A stretch of 52,334 nt of DNA. It comes from Paraburkholderia solitsugae (lineage in GTDB: Bacteria > Pseudomonadota > Gammaproteobacteria > Burkholderiales > Burkholderiaceae). The stretch's first letter is position 1; each line of letters starts with the position of its first letter. The notes beneath the pieces were generated by a model, which worked only from the letters and a program-made list of their open reading frames with translations, did not search any database and was not told where the DNA came from. The stretch is taken from the NCBI RefSeq assembly GCF_013177695.1, contig NZ_WOEY01000112.1, positions 1 through 52,334 of the forward strand. The letters run 5' to 3'. This document shows, piece after piece, positions 44,988-52,334 of this stretch. The position numbers were made by a program, and so were the translations under genes.

Positions 44988-45646
44988 CAGCACCTCTTCA
45001 AACGGTAGCCCACGCCGCGCACGGTCACCACCTGCTCCGCGCCGATCTTACGCCGCAAGCTGTGCACGTGCACTTCGATGGTGTTGCTGCCCACCTCCTC
45101 GCCCCAGCCATATAGCTTCTCTTCCAGCGCAGCCTTGGTGAACACGCGCGTGGGCTCTTCGATCAGCGCCTGCAGCAACGCGAACTCGCGCGGCACGAGC
45201 GGCAGCACTTCCCCGCCTTTGGTGACTTCGTGCGCCGCCGGATCGAGTGTGAGCTCGCCGTGCGCATAGATGGGTTGCTTCTGCCCGGTGCGCCGCCGCA
45301 AGAGCGCGCGTACCCGCGCGGCCAGCTCGTCGAGGTCGAATGGTTTGATCAGGTAATCGTCAGCGCCCGCATCGAGGCCACGAATCCGCTCCTCGACCGC
45401 GTCACGCGCGGTCAGGATGATCACCGGCGCAGCCCCCCCGCTCTTGCGATAGGTATTGAGCACGTCGATGCCGTCCTTCTTCGGCAAGCCGAGATCGAGA
45501 AGCACGAGGTCGTACACGCCGTTACCCAGCGACAGTTCCGCCGCGCGGCCATCTTCGGCCCAGTCGATCGCGTAGCCGGAGCGGCGCATCGCGCCCAATA
45601 CCGTCTCCGCAATCATGTCGTCGTCTTCGACCAGTAGCAGACGCAT
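44987..45646 (-). CDS. OmpR-family response regulator (QseB/PmrA-like)
   Basis: A 219-residue regulator with receiver domain (acidic EDDD at 7-10, phospho-acceptor Asp51 in LLDLGLPKKDG, Lys at the KPF motif) and C-terminal winged helix ending VVTVRGVGYRLKRC. It overlaps the kinase gene by 1 nt. It is divergent from the efflux operon, and the 214-nt gap contains an 11-bp-phased array of CTTA half-sites that fits OmpR/PmrA-type direct-repeat binding. It is therefore the likely regulator of both its own operon and the pump. Confidence 0.95.
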   Translation of the reverse strand: MRLLLVEDDDMIAETVLGAMRRSGYAIDWAEDGRAAELSLGNGVYDLVLLDLGLPKKDGIDVLNTYRKSGGAAPVIILTARDAVEERIRGLDAGADDYLIKPFDLDELAARVRALLRRRTGQKQPIYAHGELTLDPAAHEVTKGGEVLPLVPREFALLQALIEEPTRVFTKAALEEKLYGWGEEVGSNTIEVHVHSLRRKIGAEQVVTVRGVGYRLKRC

Positions 45647-45687
45647 GGCCTCTCCTCTTTCCAGTTTGCCCGCATTGTCCGGCCCGT

Positions 45688-45786
45688 TAGCTTAACGCTT
45701 CCTTATGCGTTCCTTATCGGACGCTTAGGGGACGCTGAAGGGAGGCTTAGGGGACGCTTAATGTCCGTTAAGCGTTCCTTAAGCTC
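45688..45786. promoter_or_regulatory. phased array of CTTA half-sites (response-regulator operator)
   Basis: CTTA begins at 45691, 45702, 45713, 45724, 45746, 45757 and 45778, with CTGA at 45735 and GTTA at 45767. Nearly every step is 11 bp, one helical turn, so about nine half-sites lie on one DNA face. Direct repeats with 11-bp period are the binding pattern of OmpR/PhoB/PmrA-type regulators. The array lies between the regulator gene and the efflux operon. Confidence 0.8.
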
Positions 45787-45860
45787 CACATCATCAGAAT
45801 CGGCACCTGTTCTGCGACATCCGCTCGCGGCTGTCCCACCTATTGTTCAGGAGCCGGATT

Positions 45861-47411
45861 TTGCCCGTTTTCAACGCCGCCGCAGCGGCCATTTCAGCGG
45901 CTACCTCGACAGCGAGGCGACCGGCGAAGCCGACGGCGGCCTCAGCGGCCACCTCAGCGGCGACGTTGGCTGCTACCTTGGCGGCCAGATTCCCGGCCAG
46001 ATTCGCGTCTGCATTTTCGGCCGACCCTGCGGCACGATTGCGCGTGCTCGTGCCCCTCTGCGCGATGCTGCTAGGCGGGTGCACGTGGTATCACCGCGAA
46101 CCGCTCGCGCCGCAGGATACGTCAACCTCGGCCCGTTCGCTCGAACGCATCCAGATCGATCCGTCCACCATGCCGCTACCCGAACTGGCCGCGCATCGCT
46201 TCGATCCGTCCGACGGGTTCGACATCGACGACGTCGCGATGCTGGCGGTGGCGAACAATCCCGACCTGAAGCTGGCCCGCGACGATCTCGGCATCGCCCG
46301 GGCGCAGGCTTATTCAGCCGGACTGCTGCCCGACCCGCAACTGAGCGTATCGAGCGATTATCCGGGCGCGGCCGGCTTCACGCGCGCGTTCAATTATGGT
46401 CTGAGCATCGACGTGATGGCGATCGTGCTGCGCAGCGCAAACAAGCAATCCGCCGACGCGACGGTGGCCAAGACCGATCTCGGGCTGCTGTGGCAAGAAT
46501 GGCAGATCGTCGCCCAGGCGCGGCAGTTGTTCATCAAGACGCACTTTCAGCAGGACACGCTGCCGCTGCTGCAACAGCAGCGCGACCTCGCGCGCACGCG
46601 CTACGAGCGCATGGCCGAAGCGCACCGTGACGGCAATCTGACCGACGACACGCTGACCGCCGCGCTTACCGCATACAGCGACGCACGCAAGCAATACACC
46701 GACGCCGAACGGGCTGCGGAACAGACTCATCACGATCTGAACGCGCTGCTCGGCCTCTCGCCTGACGTGCAACTGAAACTCACCGGCAGCGAAGACACGA
46801 CCGAACTGCCCGACGCAACGCTCGATGCAGCGCTCGCCCAACTCGCACAGCGCCGTCCGGACCTGATCGCGCTGCAAGCGGGCTATGAAGCGCAGGAGCA
46901 GAAATACCGCGCTGCGATTCTCAGCCAGTTCCCGAGCCTGTCGGTCGGTTTCGTGCGGGCGCGAGACACCTCGAACATTTACACCAGCGGCTTCCAGATC
47001 AATCTGAGCCTGCCCATCTTCAACCGTAATCAAGGCAACGTGGCGATCGAAAAAGCGACGCGTCAGCGCCTGCACGACGAATATCAGTCACGCCTGAACC
47101 AGGCGTATGCCGATGTCGCCCATCTGCGGGCGGACAGCGTGATTCTCGCGCGACAGTTGCAGCAGACCGAAGCCGCACTGCCCGACGTCGACCTCGCCGC
47201 GCAGCACGCGGCCGCGGCCTACGCGCAGCACAACCTCGTGCTCGGCGCCTACACCGATGCAGAAAGCGCCGCGCTCACCAAACGTGTCGACGTCGCCACG
47301 CTGCGCGAATCGCTCGCCGAACAACGCGTCGGCCTGCAAGCGCTATTGGGCAGCGCGATCCCCGACGCCTTTTCCTCCGCTCAGACCTTCACCGAAACTC
47401 ATGCGAAATAG
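45861..47411 (+). CDS. outer-membrane efflux protein, TolC/OMF family lipoprotein
   Basis: Outer-membrane channel of a tripartite pump. The best start is the TTG at 45861, with AGGAG 7 nt upstream, giving 516 residues. The first 56 or so residues are an alanine-rich, repetitive stretch before the lipoprotein signal LVPLCAMLLGGC (Cys74). A later TTG at 46038 would give an ordinary short signal peptide and cannot be excluded. The mature part shows the two OMF repeats with long helices (QEWQIVAQARQLFIKTHFQQ, then NLSLPIFNRNQGNVAIEKA). It overlaps the adaptor gene by 11 nt; the order OMF-MFP-RND resembles czcCBA. Confidence 0.9.
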   Translation: MPVFNAAAAAISAATSTARRPAKPTAASAATSAATLAATLAARFPARFASAFSADPAARLRVLVPLCAMLLGGCTWYHREPLAPQDTSTSARSLERIQIDPSTMPLPELAAHRFDPSDGFDIDDVAMLAVANNPDLKLARDDLGIARAQAYSAGLLPDPQLSVSSDYPGAAGFTRAFNYGLSIDVMAIVLRSANKQSADATVAKTDLGLLWQEWQIVAQARQLFIKTHFQQDTLPLLQQQRDLARTRYERMAEAHRDGNLTDDTLTAALTAYSDARKQYTDAERAAEQTHHDLNALLGLSPDVQLKLTGSEDTTELPDATLDAALAQLAQRRPDLIALQAGYEAQEQKYRAAILSQFPSLSVGFVRARDTSNIYTSGFQINLSLPIFNRNQGNVAIEKATRQRLHDEYQSRLNQAYADVAHLRADSVILARQLQQTEAALPDVDLAAQHAAAAYAQHNLVLGAYTDAESAALTKRVDVATLRESLAEQRVGLQALLGSAIPDAFSSAQTFTETHAK

Positions 47412-48534
47412 CCTACTGTCGGCGCGGCGGCCGCGCATCGCCTCTTATGCGATTGCCCTTGCCTGCGTCGCGCTCACGAGCACCACCGTGCATGCGGCCG
47501 GTGCGGCCAATGCGTCCGCCGGCGACGATGCGGCCGACCAAGCCGTCGTATCGGTGCAAACAGTGCAGGTGCAGCGCGCCGTCATCGCACAACCGGTCCG
47601 CGCCTATGGCATCGTCGCGGCATCCGCGTCGAATCTGACCACGGTCAATCTGCCGTACCTCGCGCATATCGTGCAGATGCGCGTGCAGGCCGGCCAGAGC
47701 GTGACGCGCGGCACGCCGCTTTTTGTCGTGCAAGCCGACCCTGCCGCGGTGCTCGCCGCCAACCAGGCGAAAAGCGCCGTGACGCTGGCGCAAGGCGAAC
47801 TGGCGCGCACGCAATCGCTGTACGACAAAGGGCTCGCCACGCAATCGCAACTCGCCACGGCCCGCAAGGCCGTTGAGGACGCGCAGCAGGCGCTCGCCGC
47901 GCAGAACCAGACGGGTGTCGCGAACGGTCACAAAGTCATCGCGGCGCCGATCGACGGCGTGGTTTTGCAGATATCGGCGGCACAGGGCGATCAGGTGCAG
48001 CCCGGTGCCGCGATCCTGCAACTGACCACCGGCAGCGGCAACGGCAAGGACGCACGGGCGAACGTCATGCTCGGCGTCGAACCGTCGGACGTCCCCGCTA
48101 TCCATGCCGGCGACACGGTCACGCTGCACGGCCTGTCCACCACGCTCGCGAAGGCCGCGGTGGATGGCCGTGTGGTGCTGGTCGGGGCATCGGTCGATCA
48201 GCAAAGCCAACTCGTCAACGTCGGCGCGAACGTCCCGCTCGGACAGACCGCATTCATTCCGGGCACGCGAGTTAGCGCCGATATCGCGACGCGCAGCGGC
48301 ACGCATTGGGTCGTGCCGCGTGCCGCCGTCCTGAAAGACGACAAAGGCGCGTACGTGTTCCAGATCACGCCGCAAAACAAGGCGCGCCGCGTGGCGGTGG
48401 TCACGCAGATCGAGAACGGCGACCGCTACGGCGTGGACGGCCCGATCGACGGCGCACAAGGCCTCGTCGTCAGCGGCAACTATGAGTTGAAGGACGGCAT
48501 GGCGGTGCGCGATAGCGGAGGCGCGCCACGATGA
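47401..48534 (+). CDS. RND efflux periplasmic adaptor (MFP)
   Basis: Membrane-fusion protein, 377 residues from ATG 47401 inside the end of the OMF gene. It has a signal peptide (RIASYAIALACVALTSTTVHA), then the barrel-sandwich/lipoyl halves (LPYLAHIVQMRVQAGQSVTRG and KVIAAPIDGVVLQISAAQGD), a short coiled-coil hairpin between them (YDKGLATQSQLATARKAVED), then beta-barrel and membrane-proximal domains. It overlaps the RND gene by ATGA. It bridges the inner-membrane pump and the outer-membrane channel. Confidence 0.94.
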   Translation: MRNSLLSARRPRIASYAIALACVALTSTTVHAAGAANASAGDDAADQAVVSVQTVQVQRAVIAQPVRAYGIVAASASNLTTVNLPYLAHIVQMRVQAGQSVTRGTPLFVVQADPAAVLAANQAKSAVTLAQGELARTQSLYDKGLATQSQLATARKAVEDAQQALAAQNQTGVANGHKVIAAPIDGVVLQISAAQGDQVQPGAAILQLTTGSGNGKDARANVMLGVEPSDVPAIHAGDTVTLHGLSTTLAKAAVDGRVVLVGASVDQQSQLVNVGANVPLGQTAFIPGTRVSADIATRSGTHWVVPRAAVLKDDKGAYVFQITPQNKARRVAVVTQIENGDRYGVDGPIDGAQGLVVSGNYELKDGMAVRDSGGAPR

Positions 48535-51500
48535 ATTTCGGTCAATGGATGCAGAAGCACCGGCGCTCGCTGCTGTTCGTGATCGCGTTGCTGGCGATCG
48601 CGGGCGCACTGACCGCGTTTCGCCTGCCGATCTCGCTGTTCCCGAACGTCGCGTTTCCGCGCGCCGTTGTCTCGCTCGACGCGGGCGACCGTCCCGCTGA
48701 ACAGATGGCCACGCTCGTCACGATGCCGGTCGAAGAAGCACTGCGGCGCGTGCCGAACGTACGCGACGTCGAATCGACCACGAGCCGCGGTTCGGCGGAA
48801 ATCTCGATCAATTTCGACTGGGGCACCGACATGGCGCAAGCCACGTTGCAGGCGCAGTCGGCAATCAGCGAGATTCTCGCGACGCTTCCGCAAGGCACTT
48901 CGATGCAGGTCCGTCGCATGGACCCGACCGTGTTCCCGGTGCTCGCGTATAGCCTGACATCGAAACAGCAATCGCTGTCGGCGCTGCGCGATCTCGCGCA
49001 GTTCCAGATGCGGCCGTTGCTGTCGTCAGTGGAAGGCGTGGCGCGCGTCGAGGTAACGGGCGGCGCGCAGGACGAGTTTGAAGTCGCGATCGATCCGGCG
49101 CGCCTCGCCGCCTACAAGATCTCGCTCCCGGATGTGTCGAAAGCGATCGGCGCGAGCAACGTGCTGATGGCCGCTGGCCGCATCGAGGATCATGACAAGT
49201 TGTACCTCGTGATTGCCAACACCACGATCACGCAACTCGACGAACTGCGCAACGTGGTGGTGTCGGCCAGCGGCGCGACGCAAATCCGCCTCGGCGACAT
49301 CGCGACAGTCCATCAAGGCGTCGTGCCGCAATGGATGCGCGTCACGGCCGACGGCCAGGACGCCGTGCTGCTCAACGTCTACCAGCAGCCAGGCGCGAAC
49401 AGCGTGGCGATGGCCAAGGCGATCCGTGCGAAGCTCGCCGCCTTCCAGCATCAGATGCCGGCGGGCGTGCATCTCTCGAACTGGTACGACCAGAGCGAAC
49501 TGGTGATCGCCTCAGCGACCAGCGTGCGCGACGCGATCATGATCGGCGTCGTGCTGGCCGCGTTCACGCTGTTTGCCTTCCTGCGTAACTGGAAGATCAC
49601 CGTGATTGCGGTCGCGCTGGTGCCGGTTGTGATGGCCGCGACGATCCTGCTGCTCGACGTGTTCGGCATGGGCTTCAACATCATGACGCTCGGCGGGATG
49701 GCCGCCGCGGTCGGGCTCGTGATCGACGACGCCATCGTGATGATCGAACACATCGTGCGACGCATGCGCGAAGGCGGCGCGCACCAGTTTCACGGCCGCG
49801 TGATGACGGCGGCGCTCGAATTCACACGGCCGCTTGCCGGTTCGTCGGCGGCCACGCTGATCATTTTCGTGCCGCTCGCGTTTCTGTCGGGCGTGACGGG
49901 CGCGTTCTTCAAGGCGCTCTCCGTGACGATGGCAAGCGCCCTGTTCATTTCGTTTCTCGTCACGTGGCTCGCGGTGCCGATTCTGTGCGACCGCTGGCTG
50001 AAGCCCAAAGACGCCGAAGAGCACAAGGAAACCCGCTTCGCTTCATGGATGAACCGGCGCTACGGCTATCTGATCGAGCGCGTGACGGCACGCCCGATTC
50101 TCGTGCTGCTCGGCGTGCTGCCGTTGATCGTGGTGGCTGCGTTCGCCTTCACGCGGGTGGGCAGCGGTTTCATGCCGAGCATGGACGAAGGCGGTTTCGT
50201 GCTCGACTATCACACCGACCCGGGCACGTCCGTGACGGAAACCGACCGGTTGATGAAGCAGATCGAAGGCATCATCCGCACGAATCCGAATGTCGCGACT
50301 TACTCGCGCCGCACCGGCGCCGGTCTCGGCGGCGATCTGAACGAGCCCAACAAGGGCGACTTCTTCGTGCGGCTGAAATCGAGCGGCCGTGAGCCAATCG
50401 AAACGGTGATGGAAGAGATCCGTTCGAAGATCGAGACGCAGGTGCCGGGCGAGAGCATCGAGCTCGCGCAACTGATGGAAGACCTGATCGGCGACCTGAC
50501 CGCGGTGCCGCAACCGGTGCAGATCAAGATCTATTCGGATGACCAGAACACGCTCGCCACTACCGCGCGCAAGGTGGCCGCGCAGATCGGCAAGATTCAG
50601 GGCGTGGTGGACGTCAACGACGGCATCAACCCCGCAGGCGACGCGCTCGAACTGCACATCCGGCCGGAGGCCGCGGCGGCTGAGGGCATGGACCCGCAGT
50701 CGATTGCGCAGGCCGTGTCCGACATGGTGGAAGGCAACGTTGCGACGCAGTTCCAGACCGGGCCGAAGACGGTGGGCGTACGGGTGCTTGTGGCAGGCGC
50801 ACTGAAGCTAACCGATACGCAACTGGGGCAGTTGCAGATTCGCGCACCGGACGGCCATCTGTTCGCGCTGAATCGTGTTGCCGATCAGGTGACGGTGACC
50901 GGCCAGCCGGAGATCAGCCGTGACAACCTCAAGCGGATGGTGGCGGTGACGGCACGAATCGATGGCCGCGATCTGGGCTCGACGATCGCCGACGTGCAGA
51001 AGGTGCTGGGTGACAGGAGCTTGTTGCCGACTGGTGTGTATTACGAGTTGGGCGGGTTGTACCAGCAACAACAGATTGCCTTCAAGGGGTTGTTGACCGT
51101 GTTCGGTGCCGCGATTGCGCTGGTGTTTGGGTTGCTGCTGTTTCTGTACGAGCGCTTCCGCGTTGCGCTGGCGGTGATGGCGATGCCGTTGCTAGCAGCG
51201 GGCGCGGTGTTTATTGGGTTGTGGATGACCGGTATCGAGTTGAATATCTCCGCGATGATGGGGATGACGATGATTATCGGTATCGTGACTGAGGTGGCGA
51301 TATTTTATGTATCGGAGTTGCAGGGGCTGATTCGGGATGAAGGTGTTGGGTTTGAGGAAGCGCTGATCGCGGCTGGGCGGAATCGGTTGCGGCCAATTGC
51401 CATGACGACTATTGCGGCTATTTTGGCGTTGCTGCCGCTTGCGTTTGCCCTTGGGCAGGGGGCGGCTATGCAGCAGCCTTTGGCGGTTGCCATTATTTCT

Positions 51501-51581
51501 GGGTTGATTGTGCAGTTGCCGTTGGTGTTGTTGCTTTTGCCTGTGGTGTTGAAGGTGTTGATGAAGAAGCAGGCTATTTAA
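48531..51581 (+). CDS. RND-family efflux permease
   Basis: A 1016-residue inner-membrane proton antiporter with the usual 12 helices and two large periplasmic loops. TM4 carries the Asp pair D399-D400 in GLVIDDAIVMIEHI, as in drug/HAE-type pumps; the following Glu406 recalls metal-type pumps, so substrate class is open. The gene order is czc-like. From about 51030 to the end synonymous choice changes: 32 of the last 33 sense codons end in G or T. Repeat R4 starts about 12 nt after the stop codon. Confidence 0.94.
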   Translation: MNFGQWMQKHRRSLLFVIALLAIAGALTAFRLPISLFPNVAFPRAVVSLDAGDRPAEQMATLVTMPVEEALRRVPNVRDVESTTSRGSAEISINFDWGTDMAQATLQAQSAISEILATLPQGTSMQVRRMDPTVFPVLAYSLTSKQQSLSALRDLAQFQMRPLLSSVEGVARVEVTGGAQDEFEVAIDPARLAAYKISLPDVSKAIGASNVLMAAGRIEDHDKLYLVIANTTITQLDELRNVVVSASGATQIRLGDIATVHQGVVPQWMRVTADGQDAVLLNVYQQPGANSVAMAKAIRAKLAAFQHQMPAGVHLSNWYDQSELVIASATSVRDAIMIGVVLAAFTLFAFLRNWKITVIAVALVPVVMAATILLLDVFGMGFNIMTLGGMAAAVGLVIDDAIVMIEHIVRRMREGGAHQFHGRVMTAALEFTRPLAGSSAATLIIFVPLAFLSGVTGAFFKALSVTMASALFISFLVTWLAVPILCDRWLKPKDAEEHKETRFASWMNRRYGYLIERVTARPILVLLGVLPLIVVAAFAFTRVGSGFMPSMDEGGFVLDYHTDPGTSVTETDRLMKQIEGIIRTNPNVATYSRRTGAGLGGDLNEPNKGDFFVRLKSSGREPIETVMEEIRSKIETQVPGESIELAQLMEDLIGDLTAVPQPVQIKIYSDDQNTLATTARKVAAQIGKIQGVVDVNDGINPAGDALELHIRPEAAAAEGMDPQSIAQAVSDMVEGNVATQFQTGPKTVGVRVLVAGALKLTDTQLGQLQIRAPDGHLFALNRVADQVTVTGQPEISRDNLKRMVAVTARIDGRDLGSTIADVQKVLGDRSLLPTGVYYELGGLYQQQQIAFKGLLTVFGAAIALVFGLLLFLYERFRVALAVMAMPLLAAGAVFIGLWMTGIELNISAMMGMTMIIGIVTEVAIFYVSELQGLIRDEGVGFEEALIAAGRNRLRPIAMTTIAAILALLPLAFALGQGAAMQQPLAVAIISGLIVQLPLVLLLLPVVLKVLMKKQAI

Positions 51582-51592
51582 AATTGGGGTTT

Positions 51593-51903
51593 TTGCCTGC
51601 TCGGCGTTTGTTTCTGTATGCCTGCGGCGTTGGCCTTTCCTTGATCTGTTTGCCTGCTCGGCGCTTGTTCGTCTGTTTGCCTGCGGCGTTGGCCTTTCCT
51701 TGATTTGTTATTGGTCTATTAGCGTTGCCCCTGTGCCAGGCAAAAGAAAGCGGCTCACACCGCTAATTCTTAAGCGGGTCCCCTGGCTTGGAGGGGGCAG
51801 TGGTGCATCTGGAATCTGTGTTCTCGCACATTCGGCGCCAGTGACAAGGCAGTCATACTTCCGGCGGCGCTGCGCGCGCCGAAACCCACTTCCTAAAACC
51901 GCC
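51593..51903 (+). repeat. structured intergenic repeat, copy R4 (long hairpin deleted, variant a)
   Basis: Two leader units (cggcgttgg cores 51625 and 51684, 59 bp apart). Compared with R1-R3, the segment holding the long hairpin is missing after TGTGCC. In its place a different closing helix is possible: CCCCT 51728-51732 with AGGGG 51792-51796, and GCCAGG 51735-51740 with CCTGGC 51782-51787. Both small AGCGG/CCGCT hairpins are kept. It ends in variant a and is codirectional with the RND gene. Confidence 0.85.
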
Positions 51904-52055
51904 CGCAGCGGTTTAGTGTTCGCGCTTCGCTCAACGCTGCGGCTCGCCGTTGCATCGCCACCGCGACCAAATCTGCCACCGCAACTGGGGCCGGGGCCTG
52001 CGGCTAAAGCTGCCACGCAGCCGACATTTCATTCGAAGTAGGGGTTCGCGCATGA
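51904..52055. other. non-coding spacer between repeats R4 and R5
   Basis: No gene is supported. The start contains a hairpin-like ACCGC-ccgca-GCGGT (near 51908-51915). The rest is unrelated to the R2-R3 spacer except for the repeat 3' ends that flank it. Confidence 0.5.
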
Positions 52056-52334
52056 TTGCAGAGGCGCTTCGCCGAGGCGAAGCCGATGGCCCCCACCGCC
52101 CCCGAACGAAGCCCCTGGTTTCCCTGGCAGACCCATCCGCGACGCACGCAGTGCGGAGTGGGAGCTGATGAGCGCTTTGTCGCCAACGCCGAATGTGCGA
52201 GGGCACGGATTCCAGATGCACCACTACCGCGACTGCGCGGGGGACCCGCTTAAGAATTAGCGGGGTGAGCCGCTTTCTTTGCTTATCTTTCTTTGCGGCG
52301 GCAAAGAAAGTAAGTGCCGCCCCGCACAGGGGCA
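52056..52334 (-). repeat. structured intergenic repeat, copy R5 (variant b, leader beyond window)
   Basis: Faces R4. On the minus strand the closing helix is 52329-52320 with 52242-52233 (one T-G pair, G-U in RNA). The long hairpin is diverged but kept: arms 52282-52296 and 52301-52314 with one bulge, and paired changes relative to R3. The 3' part is variant b, with the GCTTCGCC/GGCGAAGC hairpin near 52063-52081. The leader would continue past the window end, presumably toward a minus-strand gene. Confidence 0.85.

Noticed and set aside
48531..51581. Naming the pump as a heavy-metal (Czc/Cus) system
   Set aside because: Gene order is czc-like, but TM4 has the Asp-Asp pair of drug-type pumps, so substrate cannot be assigned.

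Overview
The window looks like chromosomal DNA of a betaproteobacterium of the Burkholderia/Paraburkholderia type. It is GC-rich with strong C/G third codon positions. It carries the betaproteobacterial rpsF-priB-rpsR-rplI-dnaB block, a split arnA in an arn (Ara4N) cluster, NodIJ-like ABC genes outside any nodulation island, and a sbp-cysTWA-cysB sulfate cluster. This assignment rests on family recognition only; no database search was possible.

Layout. 381-4485 (-): aminotransferase, homoserine dehydrogenase, threonine synthase. 5020-13718 (+): an Mth938-like protein, then a complete lipid A aminoarabinose pathway (arnT, one SMR flippase subunit, arnB, arnC, split arnA, arnD) and a Bcp peroxiredoxin. 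14065-18400 (+): PIN-PhoH ATPase, NlpC/P60 lipoprotein, and an SDR protein that has lost its catalytic residues. 18520-20156 (-): PiT phosphate transporter with its DUF47 partner. 20285-23287 (-): dnaB and the ribosomal/primosomal operon. 23524-25201 (-): ECF sigma/anti-sigma pair. 25303-30215: divergent LysR regulator and the glyoxylate genes gcl-hyi-glxR. 30754-40561: DUF3597, asparaginase, sulfate uptake with CysB, lexA with two SOS boxes and a small downstream gene, DUF2939 and a UspA-like protein. 40827-42634 (+): NodI/NodJ-type ABC exporter. 43623-51581: a two-component system divergent from an OMF-MFP-RND efflux operon.

The most unusual signal is not a protein gene. Five copies (two cut by the window edges) of a structured intergenic repeat lie at 1-310, 42701-43147, 43325-43614, 51593-51903 and 52056-52334. 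Each has a GT-rich leader of about 59-bp tandem units followed by a block that can fold into a closing helix, a long hairpin and two competing small hairpins. Base changes between copies are partly compensatory, and one copy that lost the long hairpin rebuilt a different closing helix. Where the neighbouring gene is visible, copies sit just after its stop codon in the same direction, and pairs face each other in convergent gaps. The 3' ends of the three genes feeding into the leaders (nodJ, the RND gene, the histidine kinase) have almost only G or T at third codon positions, unlike the rest of those genes.

A second notable signal is an 11-bp-phased array of about nine CTTA-like half-sites between the response regulator and the efflux operon, with a related 11-bp pair upstream of arnB. 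Both fit binding by an OmpR/PmrA-type response regulator.
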